Source: Mycobacterium colombiense
GTDB lineage: Bacteria; Actinomycetota; Actinomycetes; Mycobacteriales; Mycobacteriaceae
Assembly (NCBI RefSeq): GCF_001953985.1
Contig: NZ_MBEI01000006.1
Location: 62,001 to 126,000, forward strand
DNA length: 64,000 nucleotides
Direction: 5' to 3'
Shown one piece after another: positions 8,384 to 16,604 of this stretch. Every line of letters begins with the position of its first letter. Position 1 is the stretch's first letter. Position numbers and translations under genes: made by a program. The notes beneath the pieces were generated by a model, which was not told the DNA's origin, did no database searches, and saw nothing but the letters and a program-made list of their open reading frames with translations.

Positions 8384-9831
8384 GCGCCCGCCATTGCGGC
8401 GAGTTCGCCTTTGACGACCTTGCCGACGTCATTGCGTGGCAACTGGTCGACGAATATCACTCGGACCGGGACGCGGTACGGCGTGAGGCGCTCGCGGCAC
8501 CACGCGATGAGATCTGGTTCGGATAGCTCGTCGGTGTGACGCGCGACGAACGCCCACGGCACCTCGCCGAGCCTCTCGTCTGGAATCCCGACCACCGCCG
8601 CTTCGCGCACCCCCTCGGCGGCGAGAAGGACGTCCTCCACCGTGCCCGGGAACACCTTCAGCCCGCCGCGGTTGATCATGTCCGACACTCGGCCGTCCAA
8701 CCACAGGAATCCGTCGTCGTCGAACCACCCGAGGTCGCCGGTGTGAAACCAGCCGTCATCGGTGAGCCTGTCGAGGAAGGCCGGGTCGATCTTGCGAGCC
8801 GCCGTCGTCGGCGTGCGGACCATCACCTCGTCGTCGGCGATCGTGACATCAATGCCGGGCAGGGGGCGTCCGACCGAGCCGAGCTTGGTCTCGCCCCATT
8901 CCCGCGCGTCGGCGGCCGACCATCCGACGACTTCGCCACCGAGTTCGGTTTGGCCGTAGGAGTTGAGCACGATCACGCCGAACTTGTCCCGGAACCGACC
9001 TGCTTGCACGGGGGAAAGGGGAGCGGTGATCGATCGCACGATCTTGAGCGGCGCCAGGTCGGTGACTGACTCGTCGTGCAGGACCATCGTCAAGGCCGCG
9101 GGGGGCAAAACCGTGGAGCGCAGCCGGTGCCGCTTGACCAGTGCGGCGAACTCGGCAGGCGAGAACTTGTCCATCAGCACCACCCCCGAGCCTGCCCGAA
9201 ACGCGAACAGCACCTGGTAGATGCCGGCCCATAAGGACAGCGAGAGCGGAACGAGGTTCGGCATCGGTGTCCGCTTCGCTTGGGCCGCCGCCGGTTTTGC
9301 GCCGCGGAGCTTGGCCAACAGCCGGTCGATCAGATCGAGCACGGTCGCATGACGCAGCGGCACCGGCTTGGGTGGCCCGGTGGTTCCCGACGTGAACTGC
9401 AGCAGTGCTACATCCGAGTCGTATCGCCGAGGTTGGTGCGGCTGGACGGATGTTCGCGAGAGCGACCACACCAAGTGCGATCCGGCTACCACCGGCAGCG
9501 TGTATTCCGAGAACCGTTGGGAGAGATCAGGAGTGGTGATTATTGCGACTGGCCGCAATATTGCGAGTTGTGACGCCAGCTCCGCATCAGCGGCGCGCGG
9601 GTTCAGCGGCGTGTAGACCCCACCGGCACGCCACGTCCCGAATAGGGCGGCCACGGTGGTGGCGTCATTGGGCAGCATGGAGGCGACGACTTGTCCGGTC
9701 ACCAAACCGGTTTCGGCGAGTGTCGCGGCCAGGCGGTCCGCGCTGACGGTGAGGTCGTCGCGCGAGACATCGACGGTCAACGTGTGCACGGCGGTGTCGG
9801 GCAGGTCGGCCAACAGTTCGCCCAGACTCAC
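8380..9831 (-). CDS. Acyl-CoA synthetase (AMP-binding ligase)
   Basis: 483-residue adenylate-forming ligase. Visible motifs are LLQFTSGTTGPPKP (AMP loop), NSYGQTELGGE, GWFHTGDLGWFDDDG, the hinge GRVSDMINRGGLKV and the C-terminal lysine in RNDVGKVVKGEL. The start is set at GTG 9831, which overlaps the crotonase stop as GTGA; the frame is open 50 codons further, but only over the neighbouring gene. It probably activates the acid substrate or an intermediate of the operon. No substrate-specific residues can be interpreted. Confidence 0.9.
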   Translation of the reverse strand: MSLGELLADLPDTAVHTLTVDVSRDDLTVSADRLAATLAETGLVTGQVVASMLPNDATTVAALFGTWRAGGVYTPLNPRAADAELASQLAILRPVAIITTPDLSQRFSEYTLPVVAGSHLVWSLSRTSVQPHQPRRYDSDVALLQFTSGTTGPPKPVPLRHATVLDLIDRLLAKLRGAKPAAAQAKRTPMPNLVPLSLSLWAGIYQVLFAFRAGSGVVLMDKFSPAEFAALVKRHRLRSTVLPPAALTMVLHDESVTDLAPLKIVRSITAPLSPVQAGRFRDKFGVIVLNSYGQTELGGEVVGWSAADAREWGETKLGSVGRPLPGIDVTIADDEVMVRTPTTAARKIDPAFLDRLTDDGWFHTGDLGWFDDDGFLWLDGRVSDMINRGGLKVFPGTVEDVLLAAEGVREAAVVGIPDERLGEVPWAFVARHTDELSEPDLIAWCRERLTPYRVPVRVIFVDQLPRNDVGKVVKGELAAMAGA

Positions 9832-10628
9832 GAGTCCGCCTCCAGCGGTTGCCAAACGGGCGTGCGCTTGTCGGCGAATGCCTGCGGTCCTTCGTTCTGG
9901 TCGGGATGGCCCCACATCGACGTCAGGTGCTTGGCGCCCGCTCGGCACGCATCCGTCAAGCCATATTCGAGCGCGCCCCATAACGCTCGCTTGGTCGCCC
10001 GCATCGCGGCGGGCGAGTTCAATGCGATCTTCTCGGCGAGTTCCTGCGCTACCTCGCGCAGCTTGTCGGGCGGGTCGACGATCTGGCTGATCATGCCGAG
10101 CTCGTACGCGCGTTGGGCGGTCAGACGTTCGTGGCTGCCGACGAGCGCCATCCTCAACACCGCCTCGGCGGGCATCTTTCGCATCAGGGCGATCGTCTCC
10201 AAAGCGCTGACCTGGCCGATGGAGACGTGTGGGTCAACGAAGGTCGCGTCGGACGAAGCGATGACGATGTCGGCGTCGGCGACCCAATGCAGTCCGCCGC
10301 CCGCGCACACCCCGTTGACGGCCGTGATGACGGGCTTTCCCACGTTGCAATGCCAGCCCGTCAACTTCAGGTCGAGCGTGCGCATCGACTCCTGGAACTG
10401 CTGCACCGCCTCGCCGTCTAGGTCCTCGACGTCGGCACCCACCTGAAACGCCCTGCCATTGCCGGTATGCACGATGACACGCACACCGGGGTCCGCGCCC
10501 AATTCCGCCCATGCCCTTGGGAACTCCGTGCGCATCGTCGCGTCGTACGCGTTGAGTCTTTCTGGTCGGTTGTTGATGATCCAGCCGACCGGGCCGCGCC
10601 GCTCGACGATCAACCTTTGATAGCTCAC
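9828..10628 (-). CDS. Crotonase-fold protein with both catalytic Glu replaced by His (copy 1)
   Basis: 266-residue enoyl-CoA hydratase/isomerase family member with the CoA-binding and oxyanion-hole segments (GRAFQVGADVEDL, NGVCAGGG). The positions of the two catalytic glutamates of classical hydratase, 20 residues apart, are His114 (GGGLHWVADAD) and His134 (FVDPHVSIG). It is therefore unlikely to be a plain hydratase. It starts with GTG overlapping the previous stop. It is a tandem paralogue of the next gene upstream, and the two may form a heteromer or act on successive intermediates. Confidence 0.88.
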   Translation of the reverse strand: MSYQRLIVERRGPVGWIINNRPERLNAYDATMRTEFPRAWAELGADPGVRVIVHTGNGRAFQVGADVEDLDGEAVQQFQESMRTLDLKLTGWHCNVGKPVITAVNGVCAGGGLHWVADADIVIASSDATFVDPHVSIGQVSALETIALMRKMPAEAVLRMALVGSHERLTAQRAYELGMISQIVDPPDKLREVAQELAEKIALNSPAAMRATKRALWGALEYGLTDACRAGAKHLTSMWGHPDQNEGPQAFADKRTPVWQPLEADS

Positions 10629-11437
10629 GAAACCTCCGCGGGGTCAAGCGGCTGCCAACGCGCGGATCGCTTGTCGCGCCAGGCGCGCACGCCCTCGGTA
10701 TGGTCGGGGTGATTGCGCAACCGCCAAATCTCTTCGCTGGCAGCACGTTTGGCTGCGGACAGGCCGACTTCGAGGGAATGCCACAATGCCTTCTTGGTGG
10801 CGCGCATCGCGGTGGGGGAGTTGGTTGCGACAGCGGCGGCCAACCGGCCGGCGGTCGCCCGAAGCTGATCCGCTGGCACGACATCCGAGACGATGCCCAA
10901 TTCGTATGCCCGTTGCGCCGAGATGCGCTCGCCCCTACCGCTCAACGTCATTCGGGTGATCGCCTCCATCGGAGACTTACGCAGCAGTGTGATTGCCTCG
11001 TATGCGACGGCCTGCCCCACCGAGACATGCGGGTCGACGAACGTAGCCTCCTCGGCGGCGACGACGATGTCGGCGTCGGCGACCAAGTGCAGACCCCCGC
11101 CCGCGCACACCCCATTGACCGCCGCGATCACCGGCTTCCACACCTCGCAGTGCCATGAAGAAATCTTCAACTCGGCGTCCCTTGTCCGGCGCGAGTGCCG
11201 CCGCATGGCCTCCTTGTCGCGAGCCACCTGCACGACGTCCATACCGGTGCAGAATGCCTTGCCGTTGGCGGCGTTGACGATCACATGCACGTCGCGGTCG
11301 GCATCCAACTCGGCCCACGCGGTCTCGAGTTCGTCGAGCATCAGTGCATCGAACGCGTTGCCGGCATCTGGCCGGTTCAGGATCAGCCAGCCGACGCCGT
11401 CGGACTTCTCGACGATCAACCGCTCGTAGCCGGTCAC
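10625..11437 (-). CDS. Crotonase-fold protein with both catalytic Glu replaced by His (copy 2)
   Basis: 270-residue crotonase closely similar to its downstream neighbour over the whole length. The active-site pair is again His117 (GGGLHLVADAD) and His137 (FVDPHVSVG), in place of two glutamates. The oxyanion motif NGVCAGGG and KAFCTGMDV are intact. It starts with GTG and overlaps both neighbours by four bases. Tandem duplication with conserved unusual residues implies a selected function; hydrolysis, isomerisation or retro-Claisen chemistry are all possible. Confidence 0.88.
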   Translation of the reverse strand: MTGYERLIVEKSDGVGWLILNRPDAGNAFDALMLDELETAWAELDADRDVHVIVNAANGKAFCTGMDVVQVARDKEAMRRHSRRTRDAELKISSWHCEVWKPVIAAVNGVCAGGGLHLVADADIVVAAEEATFVDPHVSVGQAVAYEAITLLRKSPMEAITRMTLSGRGERISAQRAYELGIVSDVVPADQLRATAGRLAAAVATNSPTAMRATKKALWHSLEVGLSAAKRAASEEIWRLRNHPDHTEGVRAWRDKRSARWQPLDPAEVS

Positions 11438-12681
11438 GAGCGTGGAACTTCCTTCCAGGGCTTACCCTTCCACGGATCCGGCTCCCTGGGCAGACCGAGC
11501 ACGCGCTCGCCGAGGATGTTTTTGTTGATGTCGGTCGTGCCGCCCTCGGTCGCGTTGGCCAGGCTGCGCAGCATGCCCTGCACCTCCCGGGGCAACGTGT
11601 CAGGATCGCCGGTCGTCGGCCACGCCACCGCAGCGGTGCCCAGCAAATCGACCATCAGGTCCTGGATCTGCTGATTGAGCGTGGCCTGATGCACCTTGCC
11701 GATCGAGGACGCCGCACCGGGCGACTGGCCGGCCGAAAGTGCGGCACGCACACGCGCATTCGTCCAGCCGCGGATCTGCTCCTGCGCCCACAGTCGCATG
11801 ATTTTGCTTCGCACCACGGGGTCGTCCCAACGCCCGGTTTCTCGGGCCAGCGAGATCAAACGCTGAGCGCCTGAACCACCGAGGCGGCCCATACCGCCGG
11901 ATCCCGATCCGGAAACCATCTGCCGCTCACTGGACAGGGTCGACGCGCTCACTCGCCAGCCGTCATTCATCTCCCCGACCCGATGTTCGTCGGGCACCCG
12001 CGCGCCATCGAGGAAGACTTCGTTGAACTCCGCTTCGCCGGTGATCTGGCGCAGCGGTCGCACTTCGACGCCCGGTTGGTGCATGTTGAGCAGGAAGTAC
12101 GTGATGCCCTGGTGCTTGGGCTGGTCCGGATCGGTGCGCGCCAGCAGGATCGCGAAGTCCGCCTCGTCGGCCCAGGTTGTCCACACCTTCTGTCCGGAGA
12201 TCACCCAGTGATCGCCGTCGCGTAAGGCCCGGGTTGCCAACGAGGCGAGATCGGAACCGGCGCCGGGTTCGCTGAAGAGCTGACACCACTTCTCTTCGTT
12301 GCGGACGATGGGCGGCAGGAAGCGCCGCCGCTGCTCCTCGGTGCCGTGACTGAACAATGCCGCCGCGGCGTTGTTGAGCCCCAAGGGATTCAGGCGGGTG
12401 AGCCGGAGCGGGGCGAGAACCGCCTCAATCGCACGTGCAATGTCGTTGCCGACGCCGAGGCCACCGTGCTCCGGGAGCCAGGTCGGTGCGACCAGCCCCG
12501 AGTCGCCGAATGCCGGATACCAATCCCGGTAATCGGCCGCGGTGCGGACAGCCCGCAAGGCTGCGGGCCCCTCGGCGGCGGCCGAGCGCCACGCCGCGGG
12601 CACCTCCGTAGCGATCCACTGCCGCACCGTGTCGACGGCGTCGGCTGCGGAGGAGTGGGGGGTGATCGGCAACCGGGTCAT
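11434..12681 (-). CDS. Acyl-CoA dehydrogenase
   Basis: 415-residue FadE-type flavoprotein that introduces an alpha,beta double bond into an acyl-CoA. FAD-binding features are QLFSEPGAGSDLASL and WVISGQKVWTT, and the C-terminal block is EGGTTDINKNILGERVLGLP. The frame is open to 12888, but ATG 12681 fits the family N-terminus and leaves a 7-base gap after the upstream crotonase. It is the third gene of the operon and probably passes its enoyl-CoA to the hydratase or crotonases coded beside it. Confidence 0.9.
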   Translation of the reverse strand: MTRLPITPHSSAADAVDTVRQWIATEVPAAWRSAAAEGPAALRAVRTAADYRDWYPAFGDSGLVAPTWLPEHGGLGVGNDIARAIEAVLAPLRLTRLNPLGLNNAAAALFSHGTEEQRRRFLPPIVRNEEKWCQLFSEPGAGSDLASLATRALRDGDHWVISGQKVWTTWADEADFAILLARTDPDQPKHQGITYFLLNMHQPGVEVRPLRQITGEAEFNEVFLDGARVPDEHRVGEMNDGWRVSASTLSSERQMVSGSGSGGMGRLGGSGAQRLISLARETGRWDDPVVRSKIMRLWAQEQIRGWTNARVRAALSAGQSPGAASSIGKVHQATLNQQIQDLMVDLLGTAAVAWPTTGDPDTLPREVQGMLRSLANATEGGTTDINKNILGERVLGLPREPDPWKGKPWKEVPRS

Positions 12682-12688
12682 GATCCCG

Positions 12689-13495
12689 TCAACGGCCCTG
12701 GAACTTCGCGTCGCGTTTGTCACGGAAGGCTGCCAGGCCCTCCTTGAAATCGTCGCTGCGACTCGATAATTCCAGCGCCAGGGCCTCGTTCTGGAGATGG
12801 CGGTCGAGATCGAGTCCGTTGCCGCTGTGCAGCAGCCACTTGGTGAGCCCGAGGGCAACCGTGGGCGCCTCACCGAGTTTGGACACAAGCTCCTTTGCGG
12901 CAGAGGCCAATTGCTCGGGTGCGCAAGCGCGGTGGATGATGCCCCAGTCGGCCGCGGTGGCCCCGGAGATCTCGGCGCCGAGCATCAGTAGCTGTCTGGT
13001 GCGCACCATCCCGATTACGCGTGGCAGCAACCATGCGGCGCCGCTGTCCGGCGTGAAGCCGCGGGCCATGAATGGTTCCCAGAACCGAGCGTCGTCTGCG
13101 GCCAGGCAGAAGTCGGACGCCAAGGCGATGTGGAACCCCAAGCCGGCCGCCCAGCCCCGGACCACCGCGACGATCGGCACCTGCGTCTCCAGCATCAACG
13201 GGATGAGCCGGTTGGCCTTGTTCGGTAGCCGGCGCTGAGTAGTGCCCACCCGCGGCTTTCGCTCCGACTTCGCGTTATTCGCGATGAGATCGGATCCCGC
13301 GCAAAAGTCCGGTCCGTCGGCGTCGATGCGGATGACACGCACCGCCTCATCGACGCCTGCGGTGGCGAGATATTCGATCAATGCGTCGAGCATCGTGTCA
13401 TCGACGGCGTTGCGGCGCTCAGTGCGGTCCAGGGTGAGGCACAAAACCGGGCCTTGCCGTTCGGCCCGAAGCCCGGGAACGCTCGCATATGTCAC
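12689..13495 (-). CDS. Crotonase, enoyl-CoA isomerase type (PDSG motif)
   Basis: 268-residue crotonase. The two hydratase glutamate positions are His122 and Phe142, but an Asp (Asp150) sits in FTPDSGAAWLLPRVIG. This PDxG motif characterises PaaG-like and delta3,delta2-enoyl-CoA isomerase-type members. DFCAGSDL forms the oxyanion region. It starts with GTG and lies 7 bases after the double-hotdog gene. A related PDSG protein is coded at 14854. It probably shifts a double bond in the CoA intermediate. Confidence 0.85.
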   Translation of the reverse strand: MTYASVPGLRAERQGPVLCLTLDRTERRNAVDDTMLDALIEYLATAGVDEAVRVIRIDADGPDFCAGSDLIANNAKSERKPRVGTTQRRLPNKANRLIPLMLETQVPIVAVVRGWAAGLGFHIALASDFCLAADDARFWEPFMARGFTPDSGAAWLLPRVIGMVRTRQLLMLGAEISGATAADWGIIHRACAPEQLASAAKELVSKLGEAPTVALGLTKWLLHSGNGLDLDRHLQNEALALELSSRSDDFKEGLAAFRDKRDAKFQGR

Positions 13496-13502
13496 GGCAC
13501 TG

Positions 13503-14762
13503 TCACCGTTCTGCGAATTCAGCCGATACGGCGGCGAGCAGATCCGTCAGGTTCGTCGCTCCGCCGGGCGGATCCGGCAGCCGGACCGGGCCGCGGTCCC
13601 GGCTGGGTAACAGGATGGTCGCGTGTCCCGGTGTGGTGATCTCGTTGCGGTGGTTGGTCGCCGCGAGTTCGACATCGACCGCGGGGCGCTCGCCTTCGAC
13701 AAGGTACTTTCGAGTCACGGTGCCGGTGATTGTGTGCAGATCACCCACGTAGTTGAACAACCGGAACTCACAGTCCAGCTTCCACAACCAGGCGTCGTCC
13801 CCCATCCAGTCCGTACACAGATGGATCAACCACGTCTCACGCATCCGGCCGTAATCGAAAGTGGTGGGGTTGCCGGCATTTCGGGCCGCGTCCGGTTCCC
13901 AGTGCACGCGCTGCTGCGCATCGGGTACGCCGTGGTCGTTCCGGGTGTAGAAGCGGGGAATGCGTTGGCGGTTGCGCCACGCCAACCGCAGGGGACGCAC
14001 CCCGTACATACCGGTGCCCATGCCGACATGCCAGCAGACCATGTCGGTGACGGTGAGCGGCCCTTTGGTCAACGTGCCGATTGCATCGCCCTCGTTGACG
14101 TCTTCCCACCACTGCGGTTCAGCACCACGCGGGGATTCCCGCGCGTAGCGTTCGTCGATCTCGGCGATCTCCTCGGCTGTCCAGGTCTTGAGTTCGATCG
14201 ATTCGTATTTCTTGCGGCCGCGAGCCTTGCTGCGCTCGGTGCGGATCATGTTGCGGTACTGGCCGCCGAGAATGGTGCCCTCGTCGTCTCGGAAGACTTG
14301 CGCCGACCACTCGTGAATCGCCCGACCGGCGAACTCACTGCTTTTGTCGAGCGCGGCGACGAGTGCGTTGCGCCTGAATACTCGGTGGTTGGCCCGCAGC
14401 GGAGCCCACCACTCTCGTGCGGAGGACGCGTAAAACGCATGCACCCCGCGCAGCGGGTCGCCCTTGGTCAGTGCCCGATCCTTCTCGGAGAGCTCGGTGA
14501 CTTCGTCTTCGCCTATCAACGTGTCACCACCGACCAGTGCCGGCGGCGCGATCGATTCACCCCACACCGACTTTGCGGCGTAGTCCGGATCGGTCCACAT
14601 GGGATTGGCGTCACCGTAGGCTTCGGCGACGTGGCGGAAAGTGTCCTCGTTGGGGCGGAAGTAGTGCGGTGGCTGAGTGTGCGGAACGGCGATGCCGATG
14701 GTGCCCCGCAACCTGGCCAGCCCCTCATCGGTGATTTGGCCCGATTGAGAGGAGCGGGTCAT
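13503..14762 (-). CDS. Double-hotdog MaoC-like enoyl-CoA hydratase/dehydratase
   Basis: 419-residue protein with two tandem hotdog domains (FAS1-like dehydratase N-terminal half, MaoC-like C-terminal half). The N-terminal YGDANPMWTDPDYA copies the R-hydratase motif but has Trp where the catalytic His normally follows Asn-Pro. The C-terminal half carries the family segment FDYGRMRETWLIH and TDWMGDDAWL. ATG 14762 has AGGAGG at ideal spacing; the frame is open 14 codons upstream. It is the first gene of the eight-gene operon. It could act like a fused ChsH1/ChsH2 hotdog pair. Confidence 0.85.
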   Translation of the reverse strand: MTRSSQSGQITDEGLARLRGTIGIAVPHTQPPHYFRPNEDTFRHVAEAYGDANPMWTDPDYAAKSVWGESIAPPALVGGDTLIGEDEVTELSEKDRALTKGDPLRGVHAFYASSAREWWAPLRANHRVFRRNALVAALDKSSEFAGRAIHEWSAQVFRDDEGTILGGQYRNMIRTERSKARGRKKYESIELKTWTAEEIAEIDERYARESPRGAEPQWWEDVNEGDAIGTLTKGPLTVTDMVCWHVGMGTGMYGVRPLRLAWRNRQRIPRFYTRNDHGVPDAQQRVHWEPDAARNAGNPTTFDYGRMRETWLIHLCTDWMGDDAWLWKLDCEFRLFNYVGDLHTITGTVTRKYLVEGERPAVDVELAATNHRNEITTPGHATILLPSRDRGPVRLPDPPGGATNLTDLLAAVSAEFAER

Positions 14763-14837
14763 GGCGCGCCTCCTCAGTTCTGGCAGATATCGTGGCCCGG
14801 ACAACTGTGGAAATTAAGATACCCGAAAACCGGAAAC

Positions 14838-14849
14838 GCCGTTAACGGC
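14838..14849. promoter_or_regulatory. Palindrome GCCGTTAACGGC in divergent promoter
   Basis: A perfect 12-base palindrome between the divergent maoC-like operon (start 14762) and the crotonase gene (start 14854), only 4 bases before the latter's GTG. Ten of its bases (GCCGTTAACG) recur at 21083-21092 in another divergent promoter of the island. The sequence before it (GATACCCGAAAACCGGAAAC) is poor in recognisable promoter boxes. An operator is likely but unproven. Confidence 0.5.
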
Positions 14850-14853
14850 AGGG

Positions 14854-15678
14854 GTGAGTGAGTTGAGCGAAGAGCAGCCAGGGATCCTGGAGGCCGTTGG
14901 TGCAGACGGTGTTTGCCGCATCACCATCGATCGCCCCCGCGTGGGAAATTCGTTGTCACCGTTGGCTCGTGACGCGCTGACCGAGGCTTTTCAACGCGCT
15001 GGCGACGACCCAGCGGTGCGCGCGGTGCTACTAGGCGCGACTGGGCAGCGGCACTTCTGCGCGGGGGCCGGCTTGCCCGCCGGAACAGCGCCCCAGCCAC
15101 CGGTTGCCGACAAGCGGTCAGGGGACGTTGCTCGCATGCTGCAGAACGGATGGCAGAGGTTGGTCGCATCGATCCTCGACTGCGATAAGCCGGTGGTCGC
15201 TGCGGTGACGGGTACCGCGGCCGGTGCAGGAATCAGCCTGGTGCTCGCTTGCGATCTCGTCGTCATGTCCACGGAGGCAAAGCTTGTCGCGGCGTTCGTG
15301 CATCGCGGGGTGCTGCCTGATTCCGGCGCCATTCATCTGCTGACGAGGATCGTGGGGCTGCGTAAGGCCACCGAGCTGCTGATGCTGGGCGAACCCGTCG
15401 ACGCCGCGACCTGTGAGCGGCTGGGCCTGGTCAACCGCGTGGCCGCACCGGACGTTACGGGCGTGGAGGCAGAGAAGCTGGTCAGCCGGCTTGCCGCCGG
15501 CCCGACGGTGATGCTCGGGCACACCAAGCGACTGCTCTTGGTGTCCTCGGAGTCGGGCCGTGATCGAGCCTTCCAGCAGGAGGCGTGGGCACAGGAGGCG
15601 GTGTCGCGCACCACCGATCTCCAGGAGGGCCTGCGGTCGTTCGCGGAGCACCGCGAACCGCGATTCCTGGGTCGTTGA
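14854..15678 (+). CDS. Crotonase, enoyl-CoA isomerase type (PDSG motif)
   Basis: 274-residue crotonase. HFCAGAGL and GTAAGAGISLVLACD form the CoA/oxyanion site. The hydratase glutamate positions are Ser128 and Phe148, while Asp156 lies in VLPDSGAIHLLTRIVG as in isomerase-type members. It starts with GTG and is transcribed away from the eight-gene operon through a shared 91-base promoter region. It converges with the SDR at 15682, 3 bases apart. It resembles the operon's 12689 crotonase more than the DPHV-type copies. Confidence 0.85.
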   Translation: MSELSEEQPGILEAVGADGVCRITIDRPRVGNSLSPLARDALTEAFQRAGDDPAVRAVLLGATGQRHFCAGAGLPAGTAPQPPVADKRSGDVARMLQNGWQRLVASILDCDKPVVAAVTGTAAGAGISLVLACDLVVMSTEAKLVAAFVHRGVLPDSGAIHLLTRIVGLRKATELLMLGEPVDAATCERLGLVNRVAAPDVTGVEAEKLVSRLAAGPTVMLGHTKRLLLVSSESGRDRAFQQEAWAQEAVSRTTDLQEGLRSFAEHREPRFLGR

Positions 15679-15681
15679 CCC

Positions 15682-16548
15682 TCATTCTTTGGTTGGCCCA
15701 CCGCGGATCGTGAACGTCGCGGCGTCATCGATCTCGTCGATCGCCTCAGCGACGGATTCCGCTGTGAGCGAGGTGTTCTCGATCCCTTTGGTCACGCCGA
15801 TGAATACCCGTGACACCCTGCCCGCTCCCACCGAATAAATGTGGGCAGTGCGGTCGCAGTCGCGATGCGACAGGTAAACCACGACCGGAGTCACCAACTC
15901 AGGGTCCATCGCCTTACCGGCTTCGCCCATGATGGTCTCGGTCATGCGCGTTCTTGCGATGGGGGCGACCGCGTTGATGGCGATGCCGTTTCGTGCTCCC
16001 TCGATGGCGAGCACGTGCATCATGCCGACGAGCCCCATCTTGGCCGCGCCGTAATTGGCCTGCCCGAAGTTTCCGAACAAGCCGGTACCCGAGGTCGTTT
16101 GGACTATCCGGCCATAGTTTCGCTCGCGCATGACCGGCCATACGGCGCGGGTGACGTGGAACGCCCCGGACAGGTGAACCGAAATGACCGCATCCACCTG
16201 TTCGGCGGTCATGTTCTTGAATGCCGCGTCACGCAGGATTCCCGCGTTGTTGATGAGAATGTCGGCCTGTCCGAATGCGTCCATGGCCGCCGCCACAATG
16301 GCCGCGCCGCCTTCCTCGGTAGCGACCGAGTCGCCGTTGGCGATCGCCGTGCCGCCCGCCGACGTGATCTCGTCAACTACTGCCTGCGCGGCCGATATTG
16401 ATGCACCGGTGCCGTCCACTGCGCTGCCCAGGTCGTTGACCACTACGCGCGCGCCCCGGCGAGCGAGTTCGAGGGCATGACAGCGGCCGAGGCCACCGCC
16501 TGCACCGGTGACAATGGCGACCTGATTATCGAAATTCATTGACGGCAT
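15682..16548 (-). CDS. SDR, (3R)-hydroxyacyl-CoA dehydrogenase type
   Basis: 288-residue SDR resembling the dehydrogenase domain of multifunctional enzyme type 2. It has TGAGGGLGRCHALEL at residues 14-28, an extended VVNDLGSAVDGTG loop after the first beta-alpha unit, NNAGILRD, and the catalytic Ser with YGAAK. The C-terminal tail (VFIGVTKGIENTSLTAESV) replaces the usual GxxxxVDGG ending. It probably oxidises the hydroxyacyl-CoA formed by the double-hotdog hydratase. It is divergent from the ligase at 16605 across a 56-base gap. Confidence 0.88.
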   Translation of the reverse strand: MPSMNFDNQVAIVTGAGGGLGRCHALELARRGARVVVNDLGSAVDGTGASISAAQAVVDEITSAGGTAIANGDSVATEEGGAAIVAAAMDAFGQADILINNAGILRDAAFKNMTAEQVDAVISVHLSGAFHVTRAVWPVMRERNYGRIVQTTSGTGLFGNFGQANYGAAKMGLVGMMHVLAIEGARNGIAINAVAPIARTRMTETIMGEAGKAMDPELVTPVVVYLSHRDCDRTAHIYSVGAGRVSRVFIGVTKGIENTSLTAESVAEAIDEIDDAATFTIRGGPTKE

Positions 16549-16604
16549 GGTGAGAGGTTACATTTACTCCTAATGAGAACCATCATTTGCATCGGAGGGC
16601 ATCC

